A program made the position numbers and the translations under genes. A stretch of DNA of 64,000 nucleotides, taken from positions 17,017 to 81,016 of the forward strand of contig JAEZXX010000064.1 of assembly GCA_023419535.1 (NCBI GenBank). The letters are read 5' to 3'. This DNA is from Pseudomonadota bacterium (GTDB lineage: Bacteria > Pseudomonadota > Alphaproteobacteria > Rhizobiales > Rhizobiaceae). Shown piece after piece: positions 51,778 through 59,681 of this stretch (positions within the stretch are counted from its first letter, which is position 1; the number at the start of each line of letters is the position of its first letter). The notes beneath the pieces are model-generated. The model had not been told where the DNA came from. It was given only the letters and a program-made list of their open reading frames with translations, and searched no databases.

Positions 51778-52749
51778 ATGACGATGCTCGACACCATCTT
51801 CCGGCGCACCGAACAGCCCGTGGAACGTCCCTCGGCCGAGCCGACCGGCATCGCCGCCCCCAAGCGCGCCGAGGGCATCGCCCTGGCGCTCGGCGGGGGT
51901 GCCGCGCGCGGCTGGGCCCATATCGGCGTCCTGCGAGCCCTCGACGAGGCGGGCGTCCCGGTTTCTATGGTGGCGGGAACCTCGATCGGCGCGCTGGTCG
52001 GCGGCTGCTACCTTGCGGGCCGGCTGGGCGAGTTGGAGGAGTTCGCCCTCTCGCTCACGCGGCGCGGGCTCCTGCGCTTCCTCGACTTCTCCATCGGCGG
52101 CGCGGGCCTCCTCGGCGGCATGCGACTCAACCGCAAGCTCGTCCACGCGCTCGCCGAGACGCGGATCGAGGATCTCGGCCGCCGCTACGTCTGCGTGGCG
52201 ACGGAGGCGCGCAACGGCCACGAGGTGTGGCTCGATTCCGGCTCGCTGGTGCTCGCCATGCGCGCCTCCTACGCCTTGCCCGGCGTCTTCATGCCGGTGC
52301 AGTGCGGCGGGCGCCGGCTGATCGACGGCGCGCTGGTCAATCCCGTGCCCGTCTCGGTCTGCCGCGCCTACGAGGAGCCGCTCGTCGTGGCGGTGAACCT
52401 CAACTACGACCTCTTCGGGCGCGCCGCGGTGTTGCGGATGCGCGCCTGCGAGACCGCCGGCGGGCCGGGCCCGGCCGCGGGGCGCGCCGAGGCGGGCGGC
52501 GAGGACGGCGAACGGCGCGAGCGCGTCGGCATCGCCCGCTCCATGGTCGACGCCTTCAACATCATCCAGGATCGCACGTCGCGCTCCCGCCTCGCGGGCG
52601 ATCCGCCGGACCTGTCGATCCATCCGCGCGTGCGGGAAATCGGCCTCTCGGAGTTCTTCCGGGCCAGGGAGGCGATCGACCTCGGCTATGCCGAGACACA
52701 GCGCCAGCTGCCGGAGATCGACCGCCTGCTCCAGAGCCTGACGCGCTGA
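51778..52749 (+). CDS. Patatin-like phospholipase
   Basis: 323 residues. Oxyanion hole GGGAARG (39-45), catalytic Ser69 in VAGTSIGALVG and catalytic Asp near 183 in LIDGALVNPVP. RssA-like serine lipase acting on phospholipids. Shine-Dalgarno GGAGGG before ATG 51778. Convergent with the CBS gene. Confidence 0.92.
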   Translation: MTMLDTIFRRTEQPVERPSAEPTGIAAPKRAEGIALALGGGAARGWAHIGVLRALDEAGVPVSMVAGTSIGALVGGCYLAGRLGELEEFALSLTRRGLLRFLDFSIGGAGLLGGMRLNRKLVHALAETRIEDLGRRYVCVATEARNGHEVWLDSGSLVLAMRASYALPGVFMPVQCGGRRLIDGALVNPVPVSVCRAYEEPLVVAVNLNYDLFGRAAVLRMRACETAGGPGPAAGRAEAGGEDGERRERVGIARSMVDAFNIIQDRTSRSRLAGDPPDLSIHPRVREIGLSEFFRAREAIDLGYAETQRQLPEIDRLLQSLTR

Positions 52750-52753
52750 GCGC

Positions 52754-53185
52754 TCAGGCGGTGTGGATGTAGGAACGCATCTCCTCGGCCTCCTGCACGG
52801 CCTGCTCCAGACGATGCTTGACCGCGTCGCCGATGGAGATGATGCCGACCAGCCGGCCGCCCTCGCAGATCGGGAGATGACGGAAGCGGCCTTCGGTCAT
52901 CAGGCCCATGGCCTCGTCCGAGGTCATGTCCTCCCGGCCGGTGACGACGTCCGAGGTCATCGTCTCGGCGACCTGCCGGGACAGGCCGTCCGCGCCGTGC
53001 GCCACGACCAGCCGGACGACGTCGCGCTCGGACAGGATGCCCAGCACGCCGCCCTCGGAATCGACGACGACCATCGCGCCGATCTTGCGCTGGCTGAGCC
53101 GGGCCGCCGCATCCGCCACGCTCATGGCCGCTTCCACGGTGACGACCTCGCGTCCCTTCGCTTCCAGAATCTGCCGGACCGTCAT
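52754..53185 (-). CDS. Tandem CBS-domain protein
   Basis: 143 residues from the ATG at 53185 with GGGAGG upstream. Two CBS modules: VEAAMSVADAAARLSQRKIG with MVVVDSEGGVLGILSERDV, and MTSDEAMGLMTEGRFRHLP with GGRLVGIISIGDAVKHRL. Binds adenine nucleotides; partner unknown. Longer frame into 53563 is antisense-type background. Confidence 0.9.
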   Translation of the reverse strand: MTVRQILEAKGREVVTVEAAMSVADAAARLSQRKIGAMVVVDSEGGVLGILSERDVVRLVVAHGADGLSRQVAETMTSDVVTGREDMTSDEAMGLMTEGRFRHLPICEGGRLVGIISIGDAVKHRLEQAVQEAEEMRSYIHTA

Positions 53186-53345
53186 TCGCTCGCCTCCCAC
53201 GCGCATGCACCGATCGCCGGATCGTGCGACAGGCGCGCCCCTGTCGCAAGTGGGGCATCGGTCCGAAGACGGAACCGGGCCTTCGAAAGATCCTGAAGCG
53301 CTGGACCGATGCGGCAGTCGGCCCTGCACCCGGGCGCCGGGACCT

Positions 53346-54107
53346 TCAGAGGACCGGCGTGCGCCGCGGCCGGTCGAACAGCGAGAAGGCCAGGAAGCCG
53401 AAGGCGAAGCCGCCGAGATGGGCCTCCCAGGCGATCTGCAGATCGGCCCCGAAGGCCGAGCCGAGGCCCGAGCCGATAAGAATGTTGGTGGCGAAGAAGA
53501 TGGCGACGAAGAAGACGATCGTGCGGTTGGTGAGGCTCTCGGCGAGCCCGAGGCGGCGCGCATGGACGACGTCGCGCGAGGTGAAGCGCCCCGTCTGGCC
53601 GAGCGCGAAGCGCGACGCCCCGCCCATCACCGCCGAGACGACGCCGGAGGCGCCGATCATCGGGGCCAGGAGATGCGGGTTCAGGACATAGAAGAGCGCC
53701 GCGCCGGAGGCGGCGCCGAGAACGCAGAACAGAAGGAAGCGCAGGGACCCGATGCGCCGCGCGACCGGCGTGCCGAAGGCGAGCAGCCAGAGCGCGTTGG
53801 CGCCCAGATGCGTCCAGTCCCCGTGCAGGAGCGCGTGGCTGACCGGCGACCACAGGTCCGCCCCCTCGGTCCGGAAGCGGCAGAGATCGACCGGCCCGTC
53901 GTAGCAGCCGGCGATGAAGGAGAGGTCGAGCAGCGTCTGCACCGCCTCGATCTCGCCGAGCCACTGCGTGCGAACGAGATGGACCCCGACGAGCACCGCG
54001 ATCGCGACGAGGATGACGGCCGGCACGTTGAAGGCGGGCGGGTTGGCCGAAGGCCGGCGGACCGGCTCCGGCCATCTGTCGTCTCTGGATTCCATGGGTC
54101 CCGTCAT
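53346..54107 (-). CDS. Rhomboid family intramembrane serine protease
   Basis: 253 residues, six to seven membrane helices. Catalytic Ser154 in PMIGASGVVSAVMGG and His230 in WEAHLGGFAFG; WSPVSHALLHGDWTHLGAN corresponds to the oxyanion loop. Cleaves membrane proteins. Start could be the Met four codons later. Divergent from the PilZ gene. Confidence 0.88.
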   Translation of the reverse strand: MTGPMESRDDRWPEPVRRPSANPPAFNVPAVILVAIAVLVGVHLVRTQWLGEIEAVQTLLDLSFIAGCYDGPVDLCRFRTEGADLWSPVSHALLHGDWTHLGANALWLLAFGTPVARRIGSLRFLLFCVLGAASGAALFYVLNPHLLAPMIGASGVVSAVMGGASRFALGQTGRFTSRDVVHARRLGLAESLTNRTIVFFVAIFFATNILIGSGLGSAFGADLQIAWEAHLGGFAFGFLAFSLFDRPRRTPVL

Positions 54108-54243
54108 CCCGCTTGGCGCCCTGATCTAGCGCACCGCCCGGCGAAGGCGAAGCGGGCAGCCGGAGGTGCTGCCGGGTCCATCCCTCGTTAACGTTCCTCG
54201 CTTACGGTTTGTCCACGCTCCCCGACGGCGACCACGGTCCACC

Positions 54244-54849
54244 ATGCACACACAGGCGCATTCGCCGAGCTTCGCTTCGAACCAGGACGCGCGCTTCTCG
54301 CGCGTGGAGATCGACGTGCTCGGGCGGTTCATGCTGGAGGACTATGCCGAGTATCCCTGCCGGGTGGAGCGGATGTCGCCCGGCGACCTGGCGGTGACGA
54401 CGCCGGTCGTGCCGCAGGTGGGCGAGCGCGTCATCCTCTACATCGACCATGTCGGGCGCATCGAGGGGAACGTCGAGAAGCTTTTGCCCGGCGGCTTCGC
54501 CTCTTCCATCAAGGCGAGCGACCGCAAGCGCGAGAAGCTCGCCGCGCAGCTGACCTGGCTCGCCAACCGGCGCGAGCTGAACCTGCCGGAGGACCGCCGG
54601 CACGAGCGCGTCGCCCCGCGCGACCCGTCCGTCGAGATCGTCGTGCCGGACGGCCGGCGCTACAAGGGCCGCATCATCGATCTGTCGCTGTCGGGGGCCG
54701 CGCTCGCGAGCGAGGTCAAGCCGGCGATCGGCACCCGCGTCCAGATGGGCTCGACCGCCGGGCGCGTCGTCCGACACCTGGAGGACGGGATCGCGGTCGA
54801 GTTCGTCCACGTCCAGGACGCCGACACGCTGGAAAAGCGCCTGCGCTAG
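54244..54849 (+). CDS. PilZ-domain protein, two PilZ-like modules
   Basis: 201 residues from the ATG at 54244; there are in-frame codons upstream but a weaker start. The C-terminal module has RRHERVAPRD and DLSLSGAAL, the c-di-GMP binding RxxxR and D/NxSxxG motifs. The N-terminal module (RFMLEDYAEYPCRVERMSPG) looks like a degenerate PilZ fold. Likely c-di-GMP responsive; output unknown. Confidence 0.85.
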   Translation: MHTQAHSPSFASNQDARFSRVEIDVLGRFMLEDYAEYPCRVERMSPGDLAVTTPVVPQVGERVILYIDHVGRIEGNVEKLLPGGFASSIKASDRKREKLAAQLTWLANRRELNLPEDRRHERVAPRDPSVEIVVPDGRRYKGRIIDLSLSGAALASEVKPAIGTRVQMGSTAGRVVRHLEDGIAVEFVHVQDADTLEKRLR

Positions 54850-55287
54850 CGCACGCTGCAGCCCGTCGCGAAAGAGAACGCAGAAAAATTTCGAAGATTT
54901 TTCGGCCCGTCCCGCCCGGACGGACGCGGCCGTTAACCCGTTTTTGGCGCCCCGTTAAGCTTTGCGGCGGAGCGTCGAATCCGGTCGGGACGTCACGCGA
55001 ACGGCGGTGGTTAACGGCGGGGGCCCCGAACGGCGTCCGCGCGTTAAGGTTTCGCGCGAAGGCCGCCGGCGCAGGCGTTCGCGCCGGAAACGATCGTGAA
55101 TCCGCGCCCGCTTTCGATTAACGAATGCTTTCGCCGATCCGGACAATTCGCTGCTTTCGTTCGGCTTTGCCGCAAGGATGAAGCCTGAACGCGAGGTCCG
55201 GAATTCGATGCAAATTGCGACGGCGAACTTGGATCGAGCGTAAAACGAGGCCGGCATTGTGGTCCCCAAGCGAAGGGATCGACGGCC
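54850..55287. other. Non-coding interval, no gene found
   Basis: 438 bp between the PilZ gene and the transglutaminase-like peptidase gene. A near-palindrome AAAAATTTCGAAGATTTTT at 54890-54908 lacks a T-run and is not a convincing terminator. Four GTTAA strings occur (around 54932, 54953, 55009, 55043) but none have CtrA-type TTAA-N7-TTAA spacing. Probably holds the promoter of the downstream gene. Confidence 0.6.
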
Positions 55288-55887
55288 ATGCGCAACTTCT
55301 TCCAGACGTCCGCCATCATCGGGGCGAGCCTTGCCGCACTGGCGTTCGGCGCCTCCGCCGCGCAGGCCGCGATGACTTTGCAGGGGCCGACCTCGCAGCC
55401 GATCGGCCACTACGACTTCTGCAAGACCTATGCCGAGCAGTGCACGCGCAACGCCTCGGTCGGCATCGCCCGCCTGTCGGACGCCAATTGGCGCACGATC
55501 GTGGAGATCAACTCCGCGGTGAACGGCGCGATCACGCCGCGCACGGACATGGAGATGCACGGCGTGCCGGAGCTCTGGTCCTATCCGACGACGGAGGGCG
55601 ACTGCGAGGACTACGCGCTCCTCAAGCAGTACATGCTGGAGAAGGAGGGCTTCTCGCGCTCAGCGCTGCTCATCACCGTCGTGCGCCAGCCCAACGGCGA
55701 GGGCCACGCGGTCCTGACGGTGCGCACGGACGGCGGCGACTTCGTCCTCGACAATCTCGACGACCGCGTCATGAACTGGCGCGACACGCCCTACAAATTC
55801 CTGAAGCGCCAGTCCGAGGCGCATGCGGGCCAGTGGCTCGGCATCTCCGACGACCGCGACATGATGCTGGTCGGCAGCGTGCGCTGA
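55288..55887 (+). CDS. Transglutaminase-like cysteine peptidase (BTLCP)
   Basis: 199 residues with a Sec signal peptide (residues 1-28, cleaved after QAA). Catalytic triad Cys106 in EGDCEDYALLK, His140 in GEGHAVLTV and Asp155 in FVLDNLDDR. BTLCP family, periplasmic; often linked to LapG-like processing of adhesins in other bacteria. No adhesin gene is nearby. Confidence 0.9.
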   Translation: MRNFFQTSAIIGASLAALAFGASAAQAAMTLQGPTSQPIGHYDFCKTYAEQCTRNASVGIARLSDANWRTIVEINSAVNGAITPRTDMEMHGVPELWSYPTTEGDCEDYALLKQYMLEKEGFSRSALLITVVRQPNGEGHAVLTVRTDGGDFVLDNLDDRVMNWRDTPYKFLKRQSEAHAGQWLGISDDRDMMLVGSVR

Positions 55888-55925
55888 CGCCTTCCCGAGC
55901 CGAGCGGCAGCCGTAACGGGACATG

Positions 55926-55960
55926 AAAAAGGGGCGGAACGCCAACGGCCTTCCGCCCCC
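55926..55960 (-). terminator. Rho-independent terminator after the DUF3126 gene
   Basis: GGGGCGGAA (55931-55939) pairs with TTCCGCCCC (55951-55959). On the minus strand it is followed by TTTTT, so it terminates the leftward DUF3126 transcript. On the plus strand there is no T-run. Confidence 0.85.
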
Positions 55961-55987
55961 GTCTTCGTCTCGCTCTCGAACGCAGCG

Positions 55988-56197
55988 CTACTCCAGATCG
56001 ATGTCGAGGATCGTCATCGTGAAGTGATAGGACAGTTCGCCCTCGTCGGTGTCCTTGGAGATCAGTCCCGCGAACTCGCCTCCGAGAAACACCTCCGCCG
56101 TGTCCTGCTTGCGCGGCATGGCGCGCACCTCGACGTCGGAGCCTTTCATCACCTTCTTGAGATAGGCCTCGACCTTGCGGATCTCGTCGCCCTTCAC
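55988..56197 (-). CDS. DUF3126 family protein
   Basis: 69 residues. EIRKVEAYLKKVMKGSDVEV, then RAMPRKQDTAEVFLGGEFAG and ISKDTDEGELSYHFTMTILD, is the small DUF3126 protein found beside cysE in many Hyphomicrobiales. Function unknown. Lies 84 bp downstream of cysE on the same strand, likely one transcript. Confidence 0.92.
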   Translation of the reverse strand: MKGDEIRKVEAYLKKVMKGSDVEVRAMPRKQDTAEVFLGGEFAGLISKDTDEGELSYHFTMTILDIDLE

Positions 56198-56281
56198 GGG
56201 TTTCTCCTTTCCGTTTCGTCGGCGCGGTAGCTAGGACGAAGGAGGGGAAAGGGAAAGGCCGGACGACGATCCGTCCGCCCA

Positions 56282-57118
56282 TTAGCTCTCGAAAGCGTGA
56301 TCCATCGCCCGCGCCGGCTCCTCGCAGCCGGAGGTCCCGACGATCTTGGCGGGCACGCCGGCGACCGTCGAATTGGGCGGGACCTCCTTCAAAACGACCG
56401 ATCCGGAGGCGATGCGCGAGCAGCGGCCGACGCGGATGTTGCCGAGCACCTTGGCGCCCGCCCCGATCAGGACGCCGTCGCCGATCTTGGGATGGCGGTC
56501 GCCGAACTCCTTGCCCGTTCCGCCGAGCGTCACGTCCTGCAGGATCGAAACGTTGTCGCCGATCCGCGCGGTGAAGCCGACGACGAGGCCGGTGGCGTGG
56601 TCGAGGAAGATGCCCCGGCCCATGTGCGAGGCGGGGTGGATGTCGGTCTGGAAGACCGAGGAGGATTGGGACTGGAGATAGAGCGCGAAGTCGCGCCGCC
56701 CCTCGCGCCACAGCCAGTGCGCCAGGCGGTGCGTCTGGATGGCGTGGAAGCCCTTGAAGTAGAGCAGCGGCTCCAGGAACCGCTCGCAGGCCGGGTCGCG
56801 GTCGAACACGGCCTGCAGATCGGTGCGCAGGACGTCCGACCATTCCGCAGAGGCCTGGCGCATCTGCGCGAAGGCCTGCTCGATGGAGGCCGCCGGCATG
56901 TCCGTGTGGTCGAGACGCTTGGCGACGCGCTGTCCCACGGCCTCCTCCAGGCTCGAATGGTTCAGCACGCTGGAGTGCAGGAACCCGCCGAGCAGCGGCT
57001 CGCGCTCGGCGCCGAGCCGCGCCTCCTCCCGGACCTTGGCCCAGATCGGGTCGCAGCTTTCCACGCGATCGGGATCGGAGCGCTCGGGACCGGTGCGGTG
57101 CAGCGTCGTGGTCGTCAT
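56282..57118 (-). CDS. cysE: Serine O-acetyltransferase
   Basis: 278 residues. N-terminal helical SATase domain and C-terminal left-handed beta helix: FQTDIHPASHMGRGIFLDHA with catalytic His, GDNVSILQDVTLGGTGKEFG, GDGVLIGAGAKVLGNI. Makes O-acetylserine for cysteine synthesis. The extended tail (GTSGCEEPARAMDHAFES) is the cysteine feedback or CysK-binding end. Confidence 0.95.
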   Translation of the reverse strand: MTTTTLHRTGPERSDPDRVESCDPIWAKVREEARLGAEREPLLGGFLHSSVLNHSSLEEAVGQRVAKRLDHTDMPAASIEQAFAQMRQASAEWSDVLRTDLQAVFDRDPACERFLEPLLYFKGFHAIQTHRLAHWLWREGRRDFALYLQSQSSSVFQTDIHPASHMGRGIFLDHATGLVVGFTARIGDNVSILQDVTLGGTGKEFGDRHPKIGDGVLIGAGAKVLGNIRVGRCSRIASGSVVLKEVPPNSTVAGVPAKIVGTSGCEEPARAMDHAFES

Positions 57119-57187
57119 CTCTCGGACTTTCGCGGCCTTCGAGCGTCCTACATAGGCCTTTGCCGCACGCCGCGAAAGCGTGCCCGC

Positions 57188-57964
57188 TCAGCGCGGGGCC
57201 AACTCCGCATCGTCGGCCAGGAACCGCAGCACCTCGGCCTTGAAGGTCCGGTCGCCGACGGCGAGCATGTGGTCGCGGCCCTCGATCGCGAAGGCCCGGC
57301 CGTTCGGGAAGAGCCTCGCCAGATCCTCCGGCGCGCCGCCGATCTCGTCCTTGGTGCCGACGCCGACGAGGACCGGCATCGCGATCCGGGCGACCTCGTC
57401 CTCGGTCAGTTCCTTGCGCGAGGTCTCGATGCAGGCGGCGAGCGCATGCCGGTCGGAGCGCGTGCGGTCCGCGAAGGCGCGGAACATGCGCCCCTGCGGA
57501 TGCGACACGTCCTCGAGCGAGGGGGCGAGCAGCGCCGCGGCGACCGGGTCCCAGTCGCCCACGCCGCGCACCAGCCCGATCCCGAGCCCGCCGAGGATCA
57601 GGGCGCCGACCCGCTCCGGATGGGCGAGCGCGGCGAAGGCGCTGACGCGCGCGCCCATCGAATAGCCGAAGAGCACGGCCCGCTCGACGCCGGCGTGGTC
57701 GAGAAGCGCCATGGCGTCGCTCGCCATCGCCTCGGGCGTATACAGGGCGGGATCGTGCGGCTTGTCCGATGCGCCGTGGCCGCGATGGTCGAAGGCGAGT
57801 ACGCGGTAGCCCGCGCCCGTCAGCGTCGACACCCAGCCCGGATCGACCCAGTTCACCAGCATCGAGGAGGCGAAGCCGTGGATCAGCAGGATCGCGGGCG
57901 CGCCCTTCGGGCCCTCGTCGCGATAGGCCAGCGAGAGGCCGTCATGGGTGAAATGGTCCGTCAT
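57188..57964 (-). CDS. Alpha/beta hydrolase
   Basis: 258 residues. Oxyanion HGFASS (29-34), nucleophile Ser102 in LFGYSMGARVS, acid in VGTKDEIGG and His in IEGRDHMLAVG. Substrate unknown; unspecific esterase or C-C hydrolase-like. Upstream of cysE on the same strand with a gap of 69 bp; may share its transcript. Confidence 0.9.
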   Translation of the reverse strand: MTDHFTHDGLSLAYRDEGPKGAPAILLIHGFASSMLVNWVDPGWVSTLTGAGYRVLAFDHRGHGASDKPHDPALYTPEAMASDAMALLDHAGVERAVLFGYSMGARVSAFAALAHPERVGALILGGLGIGLVRGVGDWDPVAAALLAPSLEDVSHPQGRMFRAFADRTRSDRHALAACIETSRKELTEDEVARIAMPVLVGVGTKDEIGGAPEDLARLFPNGRAFAIEGRDHMLAVGDRTFKAEVLRFLADDAELAPR

Positions 57965-58104
57965 GCCGCTCGCAACTCCTCGTCGTCCGTGTGGTGCCGA
58001 ACGGGGAAGTAGCCCGCTGCCGGCCTTCGGGCCACCTGTTCTTTTGCCGATCCTTCACCTAGAAGACCCACGCGATCGGCGCATTATCAAGGAGACCTCC
58101 GCGC

Positions 58105-58350
58105 ATGGCCGGCCATTCGACCCCTCATTTCCAGAACGACGCCGGCCACGCCGTGATCGAGGTCGGGGTGACGGAATTCATGTGCGTGGGGGCCAACCCG
58201 CCCTTCGACCATCCGCACGTCTTCCTCGACATGGGCGACGACGGCGAGAAGGTCTGCGGCTACTGCTCGACGCTCTACCGATACGACCCGGCGCTCGGCC
58301 GCGAGGAGACGCGCCCGGCCGGCTGCGTCTTCCACGACAAGGCCGCCTGA
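58105..58350 (+). CDS. Zinc-finger protein, NDUFS6-like (zf-CHCC)
   Basis: 81 residues. Cys27, His36/His38 and Cys51/Cys54 (VCGYCSTLYRYD) make a CHCC zinc site like that of complex I subunit NDUFS6. In alphaproteobacteria this small protein accompanies respiratory complex I biology. Followed by the FAD monooxygenase. Confidence 0.88.
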   Translation: MAGHSTPHFQNDAGHAVIEVGVTEFMCVGANPPFDHPHVFLDMGDDGEKVCGYCSTLYRYDPALGREETRPAGCVFHDKAA

Positions 58351-58375
58351 GACGGGCGGGACCATCCCGGCGAGC

Positions 58376-59530
58376 ATCTCCGGCCGCGAACCGGTCGCGA
58401 TCGCTGGCGCCGGCATCGCCGGCCTGACCGCAGCGATCGCCCTGGCGCAGCGCGGAGTTGCGGTCCGCGTCTTCGAAAGGGCGCCGCGGATCGAGCCGGT
58501 CGGCGCCGGCATCCAGCTCTCGGCCAACGCGCTGCGGGTCCTCGACCGTCTCGGGGTCCTGGCCGATCTGGTCCCGCGCGGCGTCGAAGCCCGAGCCGTC
58601 ACGCTGCGGCGCGCCCGAAACGGGCGCGTCATCGCCAAGGTGCCGGTCGCCGCCTCCGACGGGGTCGGCTACCTCGCCGTCCACCGGTCCGACCTCCAGG
58701 ACGGCCTGCTTTCGGCTGCCCGGCGCGATCGGCTGATCTCGATCGAGTTCGGGACGACGCTCGCCGACTTCACCGTGGGCCCGGGCGGCGTCATCCTCAC
58801 CGTGAAGGACGCTGCCGACGTCGAACGGATCGACGGCGCACCCCTCCTGATCGGGGCCGACGGGGTGCGCTCGGCGGTCGCCGAGAGCCTCGGACTGCCG
58901 CCCGCCCGCGACACGGGCCTCGTCGCCGCCCGGTTCGCCGCGCCGATCGAGGGCGGCGCGGCGCAGGGCGAAATCGAAGCCTGGCTCGGCCCAAGGCGCC
59001 ATGCCGTCGCCTATCCGATGAGCAGTGGGCGGGCGGTCAACATCGTCCTCATCGCCCCGAGCGCCGAGCCGGTCCTGCCCGGCTTCTCGCGCTGGGACCC
59101 GCGACTGCGCGGCCTTCTGTCCAGGGCAGAGCCCGTGGGGACGTGGCCCCTGATGACCACCGAGCCGGAGCGGCGGCTGGACCAGAACGGACGCGTCTGC
59201 CTCATCGGCGACGCCGCCCACGCCATGCTGCCCTTCGCCGCGCAGGGTGCGGCCATGGCGATCGAGGACGGCTACGTCCTCGCGCAGAACCTGGCGCAGG
59301 CCGGAGCGGGGGCGAAGTTCGGCGAGGCTCTGGCGCGTTTCCAGGCAGAACGGCAGACGCGGCTTGCGAAGGTCCGCTCGCGCGTCGCCTTCCACCGTTT
59401 CGTCTACCACCTCCCCTTCCCCGCGAGCCTCGGCCGCGACGCGGCATTGGCGCTCCGTTCGCCGGAGAGCCTGAGGGCCGACCTCGCCTGGCTCTACGAC
59501 TGGATGCCCGGCTACGATGCCGGCCGTTGA
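58376..59530 (+). CDS. FAD-dependent monooxygenase, apparently starting at ATC
   Basis: 384 residues if it begins at the ATC at 58376 (ATC TCC GGC CGC). Complete FAD fold: EPVAIAGAGIAGLTAAIAL near the N-terminus, GADGVRSAVAE, and LIGDAAHAMLPFAAQGAAMA with the GD motif. The frame is open from 58172, yet contains no ATG, GTG or TTG before 58640; starting at 58640 would remove the FAD-binding half. Salicylate-hydroxylase-like flavoprotein; substrate unknown. See the matching case in nadK. Confidence 0.85.
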   Translation: MSGREPVAIAGAGIAGLTAAIALAQRGVAVRVFERAPRIEPVGAGIQLSANALRVLDRLGVLADLVPRGVEARAVTLRRARNGRVIAKVPVAASDGVGYLAVHRSDLQDGLLSAARRDRLISIEFGTTLADFTVGPGGVILTVKDAADVERIDGAPLLIGADGVRSAVAESLGLPPARDTGLVAARFAAPIEGGAAQGEIEAWLGPRRHAVAYPMSSGRAVNIVLIAPSAEPVLPGFSRWDPRLRGLLSRAEPVGTWPLMTTEPERRLDQNGRVCLIGDAAHAMLPFAAQGAAMAIEDGYVLAQNLAQAGAGAKFGEALARFQAERQTRLAKVRSRVAFHRFVYHLPFPASLGRDAALALRSPESLRADLAWLYDWMPGYDAGR

Positions 59531-59681
59531 CGCTTGCGCGAGCGCCCCTTTGACGGCCGCATTTGCCGCCTAGTTAGGAGCCGACCGAAAGGGCCCAGCG
59601 CCCCACCGATACGCCGCCTCGCGAAAACGGGGCGGTCGAGCCGGCTCGGATCTGTAAGGGACAGATTTAGAAGGTCGAGAT

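Noticed and set aside
54850..55287. CtrA binding sites from repeated TTAA
   Set aside because: The TTAA copies are not spaced seven bases apart.
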